NCBI RefSeq assembly: GCF_019578655.1 | Contig: NC_063259.1 | Span: 22,059,277-22,123,276 of the forward strand | Length of the DNA stretch: 64,000 bases | DNA from: Ricinus communis | Lineage: Eukaryota; Streptophyta; Magnoliopsida; Malpighiales; Euphorbiaceae | Direction of reading: 5' to 3' | In this document: piece by piece, positions 38,053-49,140 of the stretch | Numbering within the stretch: position 1 is the first letter of the stretch | Layout of the letters: each line of letters opens with the position of its first letter | Translations under genes and position numbers: made by a program | The notes under the pieces: generated by a model | What the model was told of the DNA's origin: nothing | Seen by the model: only the letters and a program-made list of their open reading frames with translations | Database searches by the model: none

Positions 38053-39984
38053 CGCCGATGAAGATTTTTCAGACTAAGGATTTTCGGTTGAGAAGACGGG
38101 GTTTTGATCGACTGTTACCGAAATACTTCTTTTACTTATTTATTTTCTTTTCTTTTCTTCTTCTTCTTAGCTAAGGAAAGTAGTGATCCATTTTATATTT
38201 TTGTAAAACAAACAAACATGGCTTTACAATTTATTAGTAAAATAGATATTCTATTTTTTTCAAGAAGAATAAAATAATATTTATTTACATAATAAAATTG
38301 TTATGTCTCATAATATCAAATATATATAATATAATAATTATTATTTATAAATTTAATAAGTCAGCAGTACACGAACGATGATGATTTGATTGATAATAAA
38401 AGGAGAAATTTCTTCGTTTATTTCTTCATCTTAACAATAAAAATTTTCTAATGATATATAAAGTCAAGAGTCAACAAAAGAAAAATTTGAACTTAAATAT
38501 TTATGTGGTAAAAGGAAAAGAATAATAAAAATAAATAACAATAAGATTATTTTACAATTAAGTGTTAAAAATTTAAATTCAGTGACATAGAAAATAAATA
38601 TGTATATTATATAGTTTTGTTTCTCAAATTTTACATTCTATACCTTTTTTTTTTTTTTTTGTTCTTAAGTAGTAAGTTTGAGACCTATTTTAATAGCTTT
38701 AGGATGAATATTATAAAATGATACTCTCATATTCTTTTTCATTTTAATCTCCCTAAGATTCAAGCTTCAAATTTAGACCCACCTACTCTGTCTCCAACCA
38801 GACAACGCTGCAAGTTAATGAAATGGAGAGGATAGAAACTATTTGGCTAAAACTCAAAACTAAATCGAAACCGACTTGGATAATAAAATCTCAAACTTAA
38901 AAAATATTTTTCTGTATAGTAATATTTATATATATGACTTTAAGAAAAATAGTAGTACTATATTTAGTTTTAGTGTAGTATTATTTTGTCTTATCAATCT
39001 TATTTGCATAATATGATAAGATATTTTCTTATTCTATCTCTTATTTCTATTATTTCATCAATAAATTAAGTCTAAAAAATTCAAACTTCGATTAAATTAC
39101 AATTTTTTTATAGTTATAAATTTTAATTGGTTCACTAAATTTTTATTTATAATTACATGTAATGGCTTCCACATCCAAAAGTTTGCTTTAAATGACAATA
39201 ACTAATAGCGACAACTTATTGTCTTTCTGTGTTGTGAAAACGAAATGGGAGAAGTTTCCCTTGTCTCAGAAACGACAGGCTATTGCTGACTTTGATATTA
39301 ACTTAGTTGCAAACACTAAGCTATCCCATAGTTGTTAATTTGTATTAATACTGATTAGAGCAATCCAGTTATTCCACAAGACTTTGATTTGTGATCATAA
39401 CTTCGTTGTAAATCATGCTGTGGTAATATAGGTAGAGACGATGAATTGGTCGCTGCAAAGTAAGAGCAAAGACATATATATAATTCTTTACAAGTGCAAA
39501 ATGTTGTGAATGAACTATAGAACCTTCTACGCAAAGGAATTCTGAGTGTATTTATAGAATTGTAGAAATCCCCATTTATGAGCAAATGGAATCATCAATA
39601 ATAGCTAAAAATTCTTTTTTTTTTCAGTGTTGATACAATTATGAAATCATTAAATTAATACTGGTTGTTCGAATATATTATGATTAGGATAAGATTTTTT
39701 ATTTTTCTTTTTTTACCTTATATCATCATGCCGCATGGGAACAAAATAAAAAACAAGGTTGGAGAAATTTTTATTTAGATAGCTTGTAAGAGATTTGTAT
39801 TTTAGTGTTCGATACTTTTAATACATGCTTCATCGTTTAAAATTTATATATAAACATGTGTTCTTTATCTATTGGGTATGGTAAATAAGTTAGTATATAA
39901 ACACCTTAGACAGGTTTCTTTCAAAATGTTAAGCAACTCACTCCTATGTCGGAGCTAGCTAGTTTGTGCATCTTTTTTGTCTTT
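38053..39984. other. Intergenic DNA between ALIX and the cPT cluster
   Basis: It begins with the ALIX 5' leader/promoter region, including a TTC/TTTTC-rich tract near 38130-38170. AT-rich sequence with a T16 run near 38646 follows. No gene is supported. Confidence 0.5.
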
Positions 39985-42720
39985 GCTTCCCTTGATTAAA
40001 GAGAAGAGACAGCAACGTCTTGGCATTCATGGGAAATATCATGCTGCAAGTGTGAAAAACACACTCACAGTTGATGCGATCACATATTTAAATGTCATTG
40101 TATAATAAAGCCATTATTTCAAACGCTTGTTATGCGCACGCAGTATTTATTGTGAATTGGAATTGGTTTGCTAGTCTCTGCTTGCCCTGTACATGAATAA
40201 TCAAAACAGGATTGCCCTTGCCTTGTACAGGTAAACTTTTATCTTTAATAATTTTTTTGGTGTTTAAAACTGGTTTTCTGGGTTGTTTGCTTCAATGATT
40301 GAGTAATTATGTATGGTTTTGTTTTGCTCTGTTCTTGCTTGTTTGATTATTAATCTATCTTTTCTAGCTAGAATCATGATACAGGCTTATCGTTGTTGCA
40401 TATCTCAACTTCAGCAATTTGTAACTAAAAAAAATTATGGTTGCATGAATTATTGGCCTATGCTCTTTTTGGTTTTTACATTACTAACATTCTTTTTAAT
40501 TTCTTCTTTTGTTTAATTCTCTCCTAACGGAGTGTTATTGCAGGGAACACAGCTTATTAACTTGACATAGAGCTAAGTTTGTGATTCTCTCTGTTAATTT
40601 AATTATTTATTTACTCTAAATCAATCAACTGAGATTTTGTTTACCCTTTGAACAGGTTAGATTGGCATTTTAATTTGGTTTCAAGGAAAAACAGAAATAC
40701 ATAACAGTAGTAATGAACAGTCTGTTTGAATGTTCAGGGAGTTTAATAACACGATGCATATTTGGCGTTCTGTCCATGGGTCCTATCCCCGGTCATCTTT
40801 CCTTTCTAACGGATGGAAATCGGAGGTTTGCTAAGAAGGAGAATCTGGAAACAGGGGCTGGTCATAAGGCTGGGTCTTCAGCTCTTATAACCATACTTAA
40901 GTACTGCTATGATTTGAGGGTGAAGTATGTAACTGTCTATGCCTTTAGCATTGAGAATTTTAACAGGCCACCTCATGAGGTTCAGACTGTAATGGATCTA
41001 ATGCTGGAGACGACTGAGGGTTTGCTCAAGGAAGAAAGCGTAGTCCATCAGCATGGGATTAGAGTACATTTTATTGGTAATTTGAAGCTTCTAGATAAGC
41101 CACTTAGGGTTGCAGCAGAAAAGGTTATGAGGGCAACCTCCAAAAATACAAAGTATGTGCTTTTGATTTGTGTAGCTTATTCATCATCTGATGAGATAAT
41201 ACATGCTGTTCAAGAATCTTGTAAGGAAAAATGGAACAAAATTGAGCATTCTAAAGTTTCCAGGGGTGAAGTTAAAGTAGAAGTTGGTAATAAGAATACA
41301 GACAATGCCACCACGTGTGGTGCTCGAGAAATCTGCAAAAAGTAAGCAGATGGTGCGACTGAAGGAGTTGAAGAGATTTGCAATGAACATAGTGTCACTG
41401 CGAATGCTAGCCAAAGATCAGGTTTTGGAGACAAATGGGATGATGAAGGTCAAGCATTGTGGGAAACTAGAACTGGCAATCGAGATGAAGAAAGGGCGAA
41501 GATGCAATCTCATTCTATCATAAAACAAGTAGATGTCGAGAAACCCATGTACATGGCAGTAGCTCCTGACCCTGATATACTGATCCGAACATCGGGGGAG
41601 ACCCGTCTGAGCAACTTCCTACTTTGGCAGGCTAGTAACTGCCCACTGTATTCTCCGGATGTACTGTGGCCAGAGTTTGGCCTACGACACTTGGTTTGGG
41701 CGGTACTAAACTTCCAGCGTAGTCATGCTTATTTGGAGAAGAAAAAGAATCAGCTATAGCTTCTTCTTTATTTCAATTTTTCTCAAGGTATTTGGAGGAG
41801 GAGGTTATAAGAATTATGCAGCTTTACCAATATTCATATTGCAAAATAATATGCCCTCACATCTAAGGGATAGCTGAGCATATATTTCTGAAAGCTTGGA
41901 AAACTCCAGCATTGATTTCCTGACATTGTTCTGCAGCAGTCAACTTTAGAAAAATTACGATTTGTCTGTTCCTTTCAAATTGATGATTTGGCATGGATTC
42001 CCCCTACTCCCTTAGGAAATCAATTACTTAAACCTCAACATTTTAATAATTGAATTGTTGAATCATTCCTTTTATTATTATTATTATTATTACTCACCGT
42101 ATAACAGAGTTGGCTAATAATCTTATTAGAAACTAAATTAAAATTAATAGGCTAGATTTGATTTTGATAATAAGTTTAAAGTACAAAAATTCTTTTGATG
42201 ATTAAACCTTATTTCTAATGATTTTTATAATTATTATTTAGCATATCAAGTCTAAGAATTTATTTCAAATAAATTCTATTTATAATTTATTTATGAATAA
42301 AATATATTTTTAATAAGTTTAAATAAGACTGGCAATTAATATACATTTTAACATTCAACAAGTTCAATAAATTCTAAAAGCATCACCACCACTATACTTT
42401 AATTTTTTTCTTTTAAAGATTTATTTAATAAAATAATGAATTATTTAGTCTCTAAATAATATATATTTGAAAAGTTAAATTTTAATCTCTATTTTAAATT
42501 CTATAAATTCACTCTAAATCTTTAGACACTTAATTAATTATTATTTGTAATTTTTATATTGGTAAAAATTTAAAAAAATAAAAAAAAAAGTTAGAATCGT
42601 CCATACTTACAAGAGTAAAATGTAAAGAATTTATTGAATTTAAATATAATTCTTTGTTCAATTAAATCCCAATTAATAACACCATCAACATTTCTATTAA
42701 TAATGCTGCTTCCTTAAATT
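39985..42720 (+). repeat. cPT segmental duplication, unit A
   Basis: Gene copy A and its flanks align with unit B (59896-63750). Upstream, GCAACGTCTTGGCATTCATG (about 40013) matches the start of the next unit at about 63790. Downstream, shared blocks include AAGAATTATGCAGCTTTAC, GATTTGGCATGG and ATTTATTTCAAATAAATT. The duplication therefore covers the gene plus both flanks, not just a coding sequence. Confidence 0.75.
40713..41759 (+). pseudogene. cis-prenyltransferase copy A, interrupted by one in-frame stop
   Basis: Intronless cis-prenyltransferase/dehydrodolichyl diphosphate synthase-like gene. The enzymes condense isopentenyl-PP units in cis, on ER membranes. The frame 40713-41345 has the N-terminal conserved regions (DGNRRFAKKENL, YDLRVKYVTVYAFSIENFNR, KYVLLICVAYSSSDEI). 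It stops at TAA 41343-41345, where copy B has GAA. The same frame then stays open to 41759 and holds the C-terminal motif [15 protein letters not shown] and [13 protein letters not shown] product ending at the first stop would lack this substrate-binding region, so copy A is probably inactive. The start is nine codons shorter than in copy B because B's first ATG is ACA here. Readthrough or an assembly error cannot be excluded. Confidence 0.88.
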
Positions 42721-42947
42721 TGCATTTTTCTGCTTTTTTCAGAAATAAAAATTAAAAACAAATATTCTAAACTGTTGGCTATGTAACCACACCTGATTGA
42801 GTAATTAATGCAAAATCAGTTTAATTAATATCTCATTATACAACTTGTTATCCACTTTTCTTAAGCTAAAACTGAAACACAAATAATCATTAGCAGAACA
42901 AAAAAAAAGATCTTTTTAAGAACATCAATTAATTATATATAAAAAAC
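41760..42947. other. 3' flank of cPT copy A and intergenic DNA
   Basis: The proximal part is homologous to the 3' flank of copy B, and the distal part is AT-rich with a (TTA)n stretch near 42075. It ends just downstream of the F-box gene. Confidence 0.5.
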
Positions 42948-44384
42948 TTAACTGGTGCAAGGAAAATCCAAATGCGGTGTGAACCAAATGAAGGGTGCAG
43001 GGCATTTTCTGCTAGGATAACCCCGTGTGATCTTCCCATCCTTGAGCCAAAATATTCCTGATTCACGGGCTACAAATGGATCAAAACTGCTGCAATTCCT
43101 ATAATCTGTGTCGTCCAAAAAGTGAATGCAATTTCCTTTGATCCCTTCGAAATCTTTGGCTGAAACCGACACCGACGACCCTACTCCTCCGACGAATAGC
43201 ACTTGGTCGTCCTCCAAGCAATCCATCCTACGCATCTCCTCAAATTTTCCGTCGCGATCCACCACCTTATATACCTCACATTCGGTTGCTTGAAGGTACT
43301 CAAATACATCAGCATTATCATCGCCACCGCCACCGCCACCGTCATTATTCAACGTAATCTTAGTCTGCAAAACGTCGAAGTACATGACAATCTGTAACAA
43401 CTCACCCCTGGATTCCACCAGGTAAGAGTTACTTAAACCATTTCTGGTAATGGATTCCACCGCATACGCGCCTTTGAAGTCATACACTGCTAAATTCACC
43501 TTTTCAACCGAGACATGACAAGCATGGAGAACTAGTTTAATGGGTATTGTCCCCAAGTTTAAATCTATAATAGTATTATCATCGTACCCAAAGTGTGAGA
43601 ACAGCACATAAAGTGTTCCTTTGTGAAATGACATGTCAATGAACATATCTTCCGATTGAATAGCAATCCATTTGTCATCATATGGTTTGCAAATCGCCAG
43701 AACTTCACCCTGATTTAAGATGGCTACGACAGTGCAATTACATGGCAGGTCTTCATCCTCCTCAAGAAAATATAAGTCGAGCTTATTGATGAAATATGAA
43801 AAATTATATGCATCTTTCTCTTCTTCTAGGTATTGGTAGTAGGTTGGGATTGTAGTGATGGAGGGAAGCGGAATAACCTTTGCTGACATTGGGTTTAGTA
43901 GAAAAACTTGTGGGTTCTTTTTGCTGCCCTTGGCAATGAAAAGCCAACCTCTGGAAGAACCAAAGCACCACCCTCCTTCAACAGATTTGGGGAGACAGTA
44001 ATTATGTATTTTACGTTGAATCCTGTCAAAGAAGCTAATTACCTGCTGCTGCTTGCGACGAGAGAACATCATCGACCATATTGAAGACTGGTTCGGAGTA
44101 GGAGAGAGCATCAACAATGGAAACTGAGGAGGAACTGGAATCTCCTTTTCCATAGATAAAATTCTCCATGGCTTGCAAACCAAGCAAATTCTTGTACGAT
44201 CAGTAACATCTAACCGTTGAATGATGAGCCTCATCACATCATCAGGAATTTGACGCCAGTCAGGTTGCAGGTCACTGGCGGCGTCATAATAGACATCACC
44301 ATCGTAGGAATAGGCATTATCAGGTTGGGATTTTCCTGATTGAAGGGAATGGGTATGAGCTGGGAGTGAAATTTTAGTGCCCAT
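42948..44384 (-). CDS. F-box protein with DUF295/KIB-type beta-propeller (478 aa)
   Basis: Single-exon gene. F-box proteins are substrate receptors of SCF ubiquitin ligases. The N-terminal ~35 residues are unstructured. The F-box covers about residues 40-80 (WRQIPDDVMRLIIQRLDVTD, RTRICLVCKPWRIL). The rest is a DUF295-like region with GGWCFGSSRGWLFIAK, LLNPMSAKVIPLPSI, VVAILNQGEVLAICKPYDDKW, a Gly/Asp low-complexity run, and the typical end GNCIHFLDDTDYRN...GIFWLKDGKITRGYP...APFIWFTPHLDF. The start is ATG 44384; the in-frame extension to 44417 begins with TTG. The target is unknown. It lies between two cPT copies, and the viral block starts about 0.2 kb upstream of its start. Confidence 0.9.
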   Translation of the reverse strand: MGTKISLPAHTHSLQSGKSQPDNAYSYDGDVYYDAASDLQPDWRQIPDDVMRLIIQRLDVTDRTRICLVCKPWRILSMEKEIPVPPQFPLLMLSPTPNQSSIWSMMFSRRKQQQVISFFDRIQRKIHNYCLPKSVEGGWCFGSSRGWLFIAKGSKKNPQVFLLNPMSAKVIPLPSITTIPTYYQYLEEEKDAYNFSYFINKLDLYFLEEDEDLPCNCTVVAILNQGEVLAICKPYDDKWIAIQSEDMFIDMSFHKGTLYVLFSHFGYDDNTIIDLNLGTIPIKLVLHACHVSVEKVNLAVYDFKGAYAVESITRNGLSNSYLVESRGELLQIVMYFDVLQTKITLNNDGGGGGGDDNADVFEYLQATECEVYKVVDRDGKFEEMRRMDCLEDDQVLFVGGVGSSVSVSAKDFEGIKGNCIHFLDDTDYRNCSSFDPFVARESGIFWLKDGKITRGYPSRKCPAPFIWFTPHLDFPCTS

Positions 44385-44423
44385 GACGAATGACTTGCTT
44401 GCTTGCTTTCCCTGCAACTCCGC

Positions 44424-44432
44424 CTATTTATA
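44424..44432 (-). promoter_or_regulatory. Probable TATA box of the F-box gene
   Basis: TATAAATAG on the coding strand, 40-48 bp upstream of ATG 44384. This implies a very short 5' UTR if used. It is the best TATA match in the host sequence before the viral insert. Confidence 0.5.
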
Positions 44433-44639
44433 GTTACAGAGAAGTCCTAATTGTAATATAATCCCCTTCCGGCTTTCAGTTTCGGAATAGGAAAATAAGA
44501 TGCTATTACTTATTTAATTTTGCTTTTAGTAGGTAAAGCAAATTCCTTTTTCTATTAGGAAATGTATTTCTTTTAACTAAATTTTATACATTTAGGTATA
44601 TATATCATGAGATCTAAAGAAAAATATATTATATTACCA

Positions 44640-44932
44640 CGAAAAGAAAAATAATATATAAAGAGAGAAAATAGAGTGAGAGAGATAGTGAGAGAAACAC
44701 TTTCCCTATTATATTCTTATCTTCCTCTTGTAAGTTATATTTTTTCAGTTCAAAACTTTCAAAGTTTGTTTAAATTTTGTATATTTGTTTCAAAGTTTAT
44801 GTTCAAAGTTTGTGATTATCAATAAAGTTTATCTTCTTTATCTACCTTTTAAGATTTAACAAGCGTATGCTCTGTGCTTGCCTTGTCTGATGATCCTGCA
44901 CACCAGAAACTTGTTGATCTGTCAAAATAGAG
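44640..44932 (+). repeat. Inverted viral leader fragment
   Basis: Viral leader sequence in the opposite orientation to the rest of the block. Positions 44661-44867 are the reverse complement of 44941-45148 with only a few mismatches. It runs on to the ACCAGAAACTTGTTGATC segment that precedes the primer site in the main copy. Confidence 0.88.
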
Positions 44933-44981
44933 AAAAACAGTACGCTTGTTAAATCTTAAAAGGTAGATAAAGAAGATAAAC

Positions 44982-44987
44982 TTTATT
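44982..44987 (-). terminator. Viral polyadenylation signal (copy L1)
   Basis: AATAAA in viral sense inside a segment conserved in all leader copies (TTATCAATAAAGTTTATC). Confidence 0.6.
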
Positions 44988-45239
44988 GATAATCACAAAC
45001 TTTGAACATAAACTTTGAAACAAATATACAAAATTTAAACAAACTTTGAAAGCTTTGAACTGAAAAAATATAACTTACAAGAGGAAGATAAGAATACAAG
45101 AGGGAAAGTGTTTCTCTCACTATCTCTCTCACTCTATTTTCTCTCTTTTCTCACTATATTTCTTTTTCTTTGAGCGACTTGAAGAATAGAAGAGACTCTT
45201 CTTCGTATTTTTCAGTCTGCCTTCTACCAAGGAGGACTT

Positions 45240-45254
45240 CTCTTTATATAGAGG
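45240..45254 (-). promoter_or_regulatory. Viral pregenomic RNA promoter TATA box (copy L1)
   Basis: CCTCTATATAAAGAG on the minus strand, identical to the box in the other leader copy (55114-55128). The AATAAA lies ~255 bp downstream, as in caulimovirid terminal redundancy. Transcription would run towards the F-box gene. Confidence 0.65.
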
Positions 45255-45540
45255 TCTTCAAGCTTTGGATGCTGCTTTTCGAGCTTTGGATACCTTACTT
45301 AGTGGAGTAAAGATGATTCCACTTGCTTTGGAGCTTTGTGATAATGCTATCCGTCTTTTGAGAAAGTTGTCGGCCATTCTTTGAAAAGAATCTTTTGCTT
45401 TTCATTTGTCTTTTTCTTTTTCTTTTTCTTCTCTTTTTTTATTTTATTTTTTATTTTTATTTTTATTGGGCTTTTGGCCCAATATAAAAATATCTTGGGC
45501 TGCCATTTCTGGTTTTCAACCCACGGGCTTTACAAGGATG

Positions 45541-46995
45541 TCATTTAATGGGCTTAAAAATCCCAAAACAATCATCCTCGTTTGAATCACCATCTAGGTC
45601 GATTGCCACCGAGCTGGTGCTGGAGGAGGAAGATGAGGCTTTTGATTTTCCTTTGGAAGAGGCGGTTTTTGACAATTGTTTGATTAACTGTAAGAAATCC
45701 TCTTCTGTTTGGGCTACTGCAAGCTTTGGAATTATAAAGGATTTCTGTGCCAGGAAAGTGGTTTGTTCTTTTGGAGGTGGCAAGAAGCTATTTTTTGAAA
45801 GGAAGCTTTGGACAGATTTGAGGGATAATTTATCTTGGTGGTTAAATTTTTCCCACCATTTGACTTTGAATCTACGGGTAAGAATGGTTTCTCCATCTGG
45901 TGATTGGTTGAAATGGAAATACAAGACACAAACCCAAGGGAGGAAAAAGTTTGAACAAAATAGAAGTAACGGGGGAAAACATCTTTCTATTTTGTTTGGC
46001 TTGTAGTTGGCTTTGAAAAGGTTGAACAAAGGTAGGACTTCTGAAATTATAGTTTCAGGAACATTTCCATAGTAATTGCACCATTGTTTAAACCAATAGG
46101 AGATTTTTGAAGTTTGAATCAAGCTTGTATCGAAGTAGAAAAGCCAAGAGTGGCTTTGTCCTTCGTTTTGGAGAAGAAAGGTATTAAACCAGGCTTACTG
46201 GTAATCCCAGTAGTTGAAGGAGGTATTGAGGTTTGAAGGGTAGGTTCTTTGAAGGAAAGTTAGGAAAGACCTTGGAGAGTGTAAATCCATTCCCCAATCT
46301 GTTGGGTGAAAGATTCTTTGAATAGTGCATGTAGAGTATGCAGAGTCTTTATGGTCTTTATATTTTTTGAAATGTTTGAATTTGGCAGAATCAATTATCT
46401 CAAGGATAGACTGGTAGTAGGATTGAGACTTTGAAACATTCCAAGGTTTGAAATACCATCCTGGAGGAAAAATCTTTGAAATAAGTTTTGAGGGGCTTTC
46501 TATGCAGAATCCTTCCTCAACTGTTAAAATGTTTTAAAAACTTTGTTTTTCTAAATATTCGTTGGATTTAAAACGTTTTGTTTGCGAAAAAACAATTTCT
46601 TGAGAGTTTGGCTTTGAAATGCTCTTTGAACTTTGAGATAGGCTTTGTGGGAAAATTTCTATCTCAGTTTTTTGAAAAGGGATAGAGAGTATACCTTTAC
46701 CCTTGTTGGAGGAGGAGGATGACTTTGGAGATGCTTCAGGTTGAGATTGAATCATTTGCTTTGAATATTCTTCAACCCTTTTTAGGAATTCAGGGTCTTG
46801 CTGTGCAAGCCATTCCTGAATTTGGACTTGTTGTTAGACTGGATCAGCTTTGCATTGATCAATTTCTTCCTGGATGATTTCGGTCCAGGTTCTGATGGGC
46901 TTTGAAGAAGAAGGCAAAATTTCCTTCTTTGGGCTTTGGACAGGTTTTGAACTGGCTGTCGATTTTTCTTCTTTTGATTTGGATTTTCTCGGCAT
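45541..46995 (-). pseudogene. Viral downstream ORF, copy L1, interrupted
   Basis: Follows the RNase H region and precedes the leader, a position often held by a transactivator-like or unknown second ORF. It starts MPRKSK at 46995. A charged, Ser-rich N-terminal part follows (KSSSSSNKGKG), and the C-terminal part has conserved aromatic motifs (SYWFKQWCNYYGN, RRFKVKWWEKFNHQDK) and an acidic Ser-rich end. In-frame stops interrupt the frame, for example in the DPV-QQVQ region near 46830 and near 46540. The function is not recognised; the C-terminal motifs are shared by all three copies here. Confidence 0.7.
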
Positions 46996-47002
46996 TTTTC
47001 TT

Positions 47003-48154
47003 TCACTCCTGTTTTTGAAGAAACTCTCTGGTTAGAAAGTCTGGGATAGAATTCGAATCTCCTATGATATATCCAATTTCAAAATAAAAAACAGAAAGAA
47101 TATCTTGCCATCTAGCAAAAATTTGTTTGAAAGCTATATTTTGAACATCTTTTTGTAAAACTTCTTTAGCAGATTTGCAATCAATCCTCAAAAGAAATTT
47201 TTGATTTAAAAGATCGCTTTGAAATTTTGAAATGCATAAAACTATTGAAAGAATTTCTTTTTTGATAGTTGAGTAATTCTTTTATGTATCATTCCAGTGT
47301 GCAGAAGTGAATTGGAAAATACATTCTTTGTTATTTTGGACTTGTTTAAGAATCCGACCATAACCCAAGTTTGATGCATCAGTTTCAACAATTTTGAATG
47401 CAGATGGGTCAGCAAGGTGTAAACATGGAATTTCTAAAACTTGCTTTTTTATACTTTGAACAATCTTTGTATGCTCATCGGTCCATACAGGGGATTTTTT
47501 CTTAACCTATCATGGAGGGGCTTTGCAAGACAGTTTAAATTTGGATAAAAATCCATAACATAATTTAAACTACCAAGAAATCTTTGTAATTGGGTTTTTT
47601 CCAAAATTTTATCTGGAAACTTTGAAGTGAATGCAAGAGACCTTTCAATTGAGGTGATAGTTTCCCGACAGATATAGTGTCCAAGAAATCTAATTTTTGA
47701 TTGAAATAGAGATATCTTGGATTTTGAAACCACTAAACCACTCTTTTTAACAACATAGAAAAATGTTTCTAAGTGTTTGAAATGTTGTTCTATGGAATTT
47801 GAAAAGATTAACACATCATCAATGTAGACAATGCAAAACTTTGAATAAGGATTAAAAATATCATTCATGATTTTTTGAAATTCAGAAGGAGCATTTTTCA
47901 ATCCGAATGGCATCACATTCCATTCGTACTGGCCAAATAGAACTGTAAAAGCAGTTTTGTATCTGTCTTTTGGATGAATCTGGATTTGCCAAAATCCTGA
48001 TTTCATATCAAACTTTGAAAAAATGAATGCAGAATGAAGCTTTTGAAGAAGATCTTTTTTGTTTGGAATTGGATACCTAATCCACTTTAGGGCTTTATTC
48101 AAAGGCTTATAATTGATCACCAACCTAGGAGTTCCTCTTTCTATTTCACTATTC
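47003..48154 (-). pseudogene. Viral reverse transcriptase/RNase H fragment, copy L1
   Basis: It begins inside the RT domain (VINYKPLNKALKWIRYP) and includes FSKFDMKSGFWQIQIHPKD, the catalytic YIDDVLIFS motif, and RNase H remnants (ETDASNLGYG region, RIDCKSAKEVLQKD). There are stops and frame breaks near 47449 and 47285. It is very close to the M copy and more diverged from R. The N-terminal part of RT and the protease are deleted at 48154. Confidence 0.82.
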
Positions 48155-48200
48155 TTGTTGAAGTAATTTCTTTTAAAACATTAATGAAGTTTTCAGGAAC
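48155..48200. other. Internal viral rearrangement junction
   Basis: After TTCTTGTTGA (RT, as at 50301) the sequence jumps to GAAGTAATTTCTTTTAAAAC (N-terminal protease region, as at 50968). After ~40 bp it then jumps to the downstream ORF of copy M. The second switch falls in similar sequence, (C/T)GGAACATTTTCA, present in both parents. This is an end-joining or template-switch scar. Confidence 0.7.
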
Positions 48201-49130
48201 ATTTTCATAGTAATTCCACCATTGTTTAAACTAATAGGGGATTTTTGAAGTTTGAATCAAGCTTGTATTGAAGTAGAAAAGGCAAGAGTGGCTTTGTCCT
48301 TCGTTTTAGAGAAGAAAGGTATTAAACCAGGCTTGCTGGTAATCCCAGTAGTTGAAGGAGGTATTGAGGTTTGAAGGGTAGGTTCTTTAAAGGGAAGTTG
48401 GGAAAGACCTTGGAGAGTGTAAATCCATTCCCCAATCTGTTAGGTGAAAGATTCTTTGAATAGTGCATGTAGAGTATGCAGGGTCTTTATGGTCTTTATA
48501 TTTTTTGAAATGTTTGAATTTGGCAGAACCAGTTATCTCAAGGATAGACTAGTAGTAGGATTGAGACTTTGAAACATTCCAGGGTTTGAAATACCATCCT
48601 GGAGGAAAAATCTTTGAAATCAGTTTTGAGGGGCTTTCTGTGCAGAATCCTTCCTCAACTATTAAAATGTTTTGAAAACTTTGTTTTTCTAAATATTCGT
48701 TGGATTTAAAACGTTTTGTTTGCGACAAAACAATTTCTTGAGAGTTTGGCTTTGAAATGCTCTTTGAACTTTGAGATAGGCTTTGTGGGAAAATTTCTAT
48801 CTCAGTTTTTTGAAAAGGGATAGAGAGTACACCTTTATCCTTGTTGGAGGAGGAGGATGACTTTGGAGATGCTTCGGGTTGAGATTGAATCATTTGCTTT
48901 GAATATTCTTCAACCCTTTTTAGGAATTCAGGGTCTTGCTGTGCAAGCCAATCCTAAATTTGGACTTGTTGTTGGACTGGATCAGCTTTGCATTGATCAA
49001 TTTCTTCCTGGATGATTTCGGTCTAGGTTCTGATGGGCTTTGAAGAAGAAGGCAAAATTTCCTTCTTTGGGCTTTGGACAGGCTTTGAACTGGCTGTCGA
49101 TTTTTCTTCTTTTGATTTGGATTTTCTCGG
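48195..49130 (-). pseudogene. Viral downstream ORF, copy M, truncated and interrupted
   Basis: Same ORF as at 45541-46995 but cut at its 3' end by the 48.2-kb junction, so it lacks the terminal ~600 bp. The first codon is ATA instead of ATG. Stops include TAG in the ...KPIRT-TEI region, where L1 has TGG. The central segment 48549-48893 is open. Confidence 0.7.
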
Positions 49131-49140
49131 TATTTTTCTT

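Larger units (their letters stand above)
44933..45540 (-). promoter_or_regulatory. Viral intergenic region/leader of partial copy L1
   Basis: It contains, in viral sense, a purine-rich tract (about 45400-45470), a TATA box (CCTCTATATAAAGAG at 45240-45254) and an AATAAA signal at 44982-44987. The primer-site-proximal part is deleted: AGAGAAAAACAG joins directly to TACGCTTGTT at 44940/44941. Confidence 0.75.

Noticed and set aside
44385..44417. N-terminal extension of the F-box protein
   Set aside because: The extension begins at TTG; the first ATG with a good TATA box upstream is 44384.
45548..46006. 152-codon open frame on the + strand
   Set aside because: It is exactly antisense to the conserved viral downstream ORF; the minus-strand frame has the motifs shared with the other copies.
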